Assembly (NCBI GenBank): GCA_016285335.1
Contig: JAEEQO010000003.1
Location: forward strand, 1-46,637
DNA: 46,637 bases
From: Victivallales bacterium
GTDB taxonomy: Bacteria > Verrucomicrobiota > Lentisphaeria > Victivallales > UBA1829
Reading direction: 5' to 3'
Part shown: positions 45,651 through 46,637 of the stretch, piece after piece
Position numbering within the stretch: the stretch's first letter is position 1
How the letters are laid out: the number at the start of each line of letters is the position of its first letter
The notes under the pieces: model-generated
What the model saw: only the letters and a program-made list of their open reading frames with translations
The model's database searches: none
Told to the model about the DNA's origin: nothing
Translations under genes and position numbers: made by a program

Positions 45651-45722
45651 TTTCCAAAACGGCATAAAAAACCACGGAAAAACATTTTTTCGCCTCAAAA
45701 ATCTTTTTCTCTTCTTTCGATG

Positions 45723-45750
45723 TTGTATTTTTCAAAAGTGACGATATATT
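45723..45750 (+). promoter_or_regulatory. promoter of rtcR
   Basis: TTGTAT, 16 bp, TATATT, 45 bp before the start codon. The predicted transcription start coincides with the edge of the putative RtcR site. Confidence 0.55.
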
Positions 45751-45757
45751 ATGCTAT

Positions 45758-45775
45758 ATATAAAATTTTATAGAT
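45758..45775 (-). promoter_or_regulatory. putative RtcR enhancer site, rtc operon side
   Basis: Read on the minus strand, ATCTATAAAATTTTATAT; it has a perfect palindromic core (TATAAAATTTTATA). It lies 111 bp from the -24 GG of the rtc promoter and just after the rtcR start site, so occupancy could also repress rtcR. Confidence 0.55.
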
Positions 45776-45794
45776 TATATAAGGAAACATAGAA

Positions 45795-46637
45795 ATGAAC
45801 GTCGTTATCTCCCTTCTAGGCAGCACGCTGGATGCACACGGACATGGGGCTGCGCGTTGGAACACCTGGCGTCCGTCCGTCGCCCTTGCCATGCAGGACG
45901 ATCTTCAGTTCAACCAGTATTACCTCATCTATCAGCGCAGCTTTCAAACGCTCCTCGACCGGGTTGTGGAGGATATTCATTCCTGCTCCCCGGAAACCGA
46001 GGTCATTCCCGTTGAAATCCCGTTCGACGATCCGTGGGACTTCGAGGAAGTCTATTCCAAACTGTACGACTTCAGCCGCAAGCAGAATTTTGCCGCGCAG
46101 GACCACAATTTCTATATTCACATCACCACCGGCACACATGTCGCACAGATTTGTCTGTTCCTGCTGAACGAATCCCACCATCTGCCCGGCATACTGATTC
46201 AGACACAGCCCACCAAACGAGGCACAGCCAAAGGGTCCTATAACTTGATCGACCTTGATCTGTCGCGTTACGACCTTCTGGCAAAACGTTTCGCCGAGGA
46301 GCAGACGAACGATGTGGCTTTCCTGAAATCCGGCATTGCCACGAAGAACGGGCAGTTCAACAAGCTCATCGACACCATTGAACGTGTCGCCATCCGCTCG
46401 GATGAACCGATTCTGTTGACTGGCCCCACGGGTGCGGGCAAATCTCAGCTGGCGAAAAGAATCTTTGAACTGAAGAAACTGAATCATCAGGTCAAGGGCA
46501 ACTTCGTTGATGTGAACTGCGCCACCCTGCGTGGCGATCAGGCGATGAGCGCGCTCTTCGGCCACAAGAAGGGGTCTTTCACCGGAGCCGTGGCGGATCG
46601 TCCCGGCCTCCTGAAAGCCGCTGACGGCGGCATCCTT
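45795..46637 (+). CDS. rtcR: sigma-54 activator RtcR (cut by window end)
   Basis: 281 residues visible. RtcR senses damaged RNA through an N-terminal CARF-like domain (about 1-180: VISLLGSTLDAHG, DHNFYIHITTGTHVAQICLF) and drives rtcBA through an AAA+ domain. Walker A is GPTGAGKS with K216. The sigma-54 contact loop is G260-S-F-T-G-A, a variant of GAFTGA that is also found in active relatives. The rest of the AAA+ and DNA-binding domains lie beyond the window. AAGGA precedes the ATG. It is divergent from the rtc operon. Confidence 0.95.
   Translation, partial: MNVVISLLGSTLDAHGHGAARWNTWRPSVALAMQDDLQFNQYYLIYQRSFQTLLDRVVEDIHSCSPETEVIPVEIPFDDPWDFEEVYSKLYDFSRKQNFAAQDHNFYIHITTGTHVAQICLFLLNESHHLPGILIQTQPTKRGTAKGSYNLIDLDLSRYDLLAKRFAEEQTNDVAFLKSGIATKNGQFNKLIDTIERVAIRSDEPILLTGPTGAGKSQLAKRIFELKKLNHQVKGNFVDVNCATLRGDQAMSALFGHKKGSFTGAVADRPGLLKAADGGIL

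Overview
The window looks like a chromosome segment of a Gram-negative bacterium of the PVC superphylum, most likely Lentisphaerota (Victivallales-like). The reasons are KdsD (an LPS sugar enzyme), lipoproteins, a PVC-style C-terminal domain in a SEL1-repeat protein, an expanded Fe-S TIM-barrel family and a two-module GH43 enzyme. This placement is inference; no 16S gene is present. Positions 1-24,550 are GC-rich and housekeeping-like, about 25,000-28,100 is strikingly AT-rich, and 29,300-46,637 has intermediate composition and reads as accessory DNA downstream of the tmRNA gene. Most promoters I could read share one style: TTGAnn, a 16-17 bp spacer, then TATATT or TAAATT.

Region 1 (1-24,550): metH (runs off the left edge), a PEGA-like lipoprotein, five tandem U32-like Fe-S proteins followed by a family 2 glycosyltransferase, a YbdG-type MscS channel, rpsD, an intact lipoprotein beside its broken paralogue, a double GH43 enzyme, an MntA/HepT toxin-antitoxin pair, a tatA-tatC-polyferredoxin operon, a family 6 uracil-DNA-glycosylase-fold enzyme, a Bax-inhibitor-1 protein and kdsD.

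Region 2 (25,000-29,400): an AbiGi/DUF2971-like gene with a structured leader, a strongly folded candidate RNA or attenuator ahead of a compositionally mosaic SEL1 protein, and ssrA (tmRNA, tag ANEEYALAA).

Region 3 (29,400-37,930): a small orphan gene, a gene remnant, a membrane-anchored DRGH nuclease, three unknown genes in a row, and an operon of a HipA-like kinase, two metallophosphoesterases, a Fic AMPylase and an unknown protein.

Region 4 (37,930-46,637) is the most interesting. It is an RNA-damage/repair locus with Rsr/Ro60, two COG3541-type nucleotidyltransferases, RtcB ligase, RtcA cyclase, a DIP1984-family protein and RtcR. Two consensus sigma-54 promoters face rsr and the rtc operon. 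Each has a near-identical 18-bp site 103-111 bp upstream, a good candidate for the RtcR enhancer. The first product of the rtc operon is a tRNA whose body is Ser(GCU)-like with a long variable arm, but whose anticodon is GCA (Cys). Between rtcB and the nucleotidyltransferases lie two copies of an ~85-nt RNA predicted to fold as two hairpins with kissing loops, with compensatory changes between the copies; one has its own promoter and a terminator-like end. I do not recognise this RNA. My best inference is a self-contained sense-and-repair system for cleaved tRNA that carries its own RNA components.
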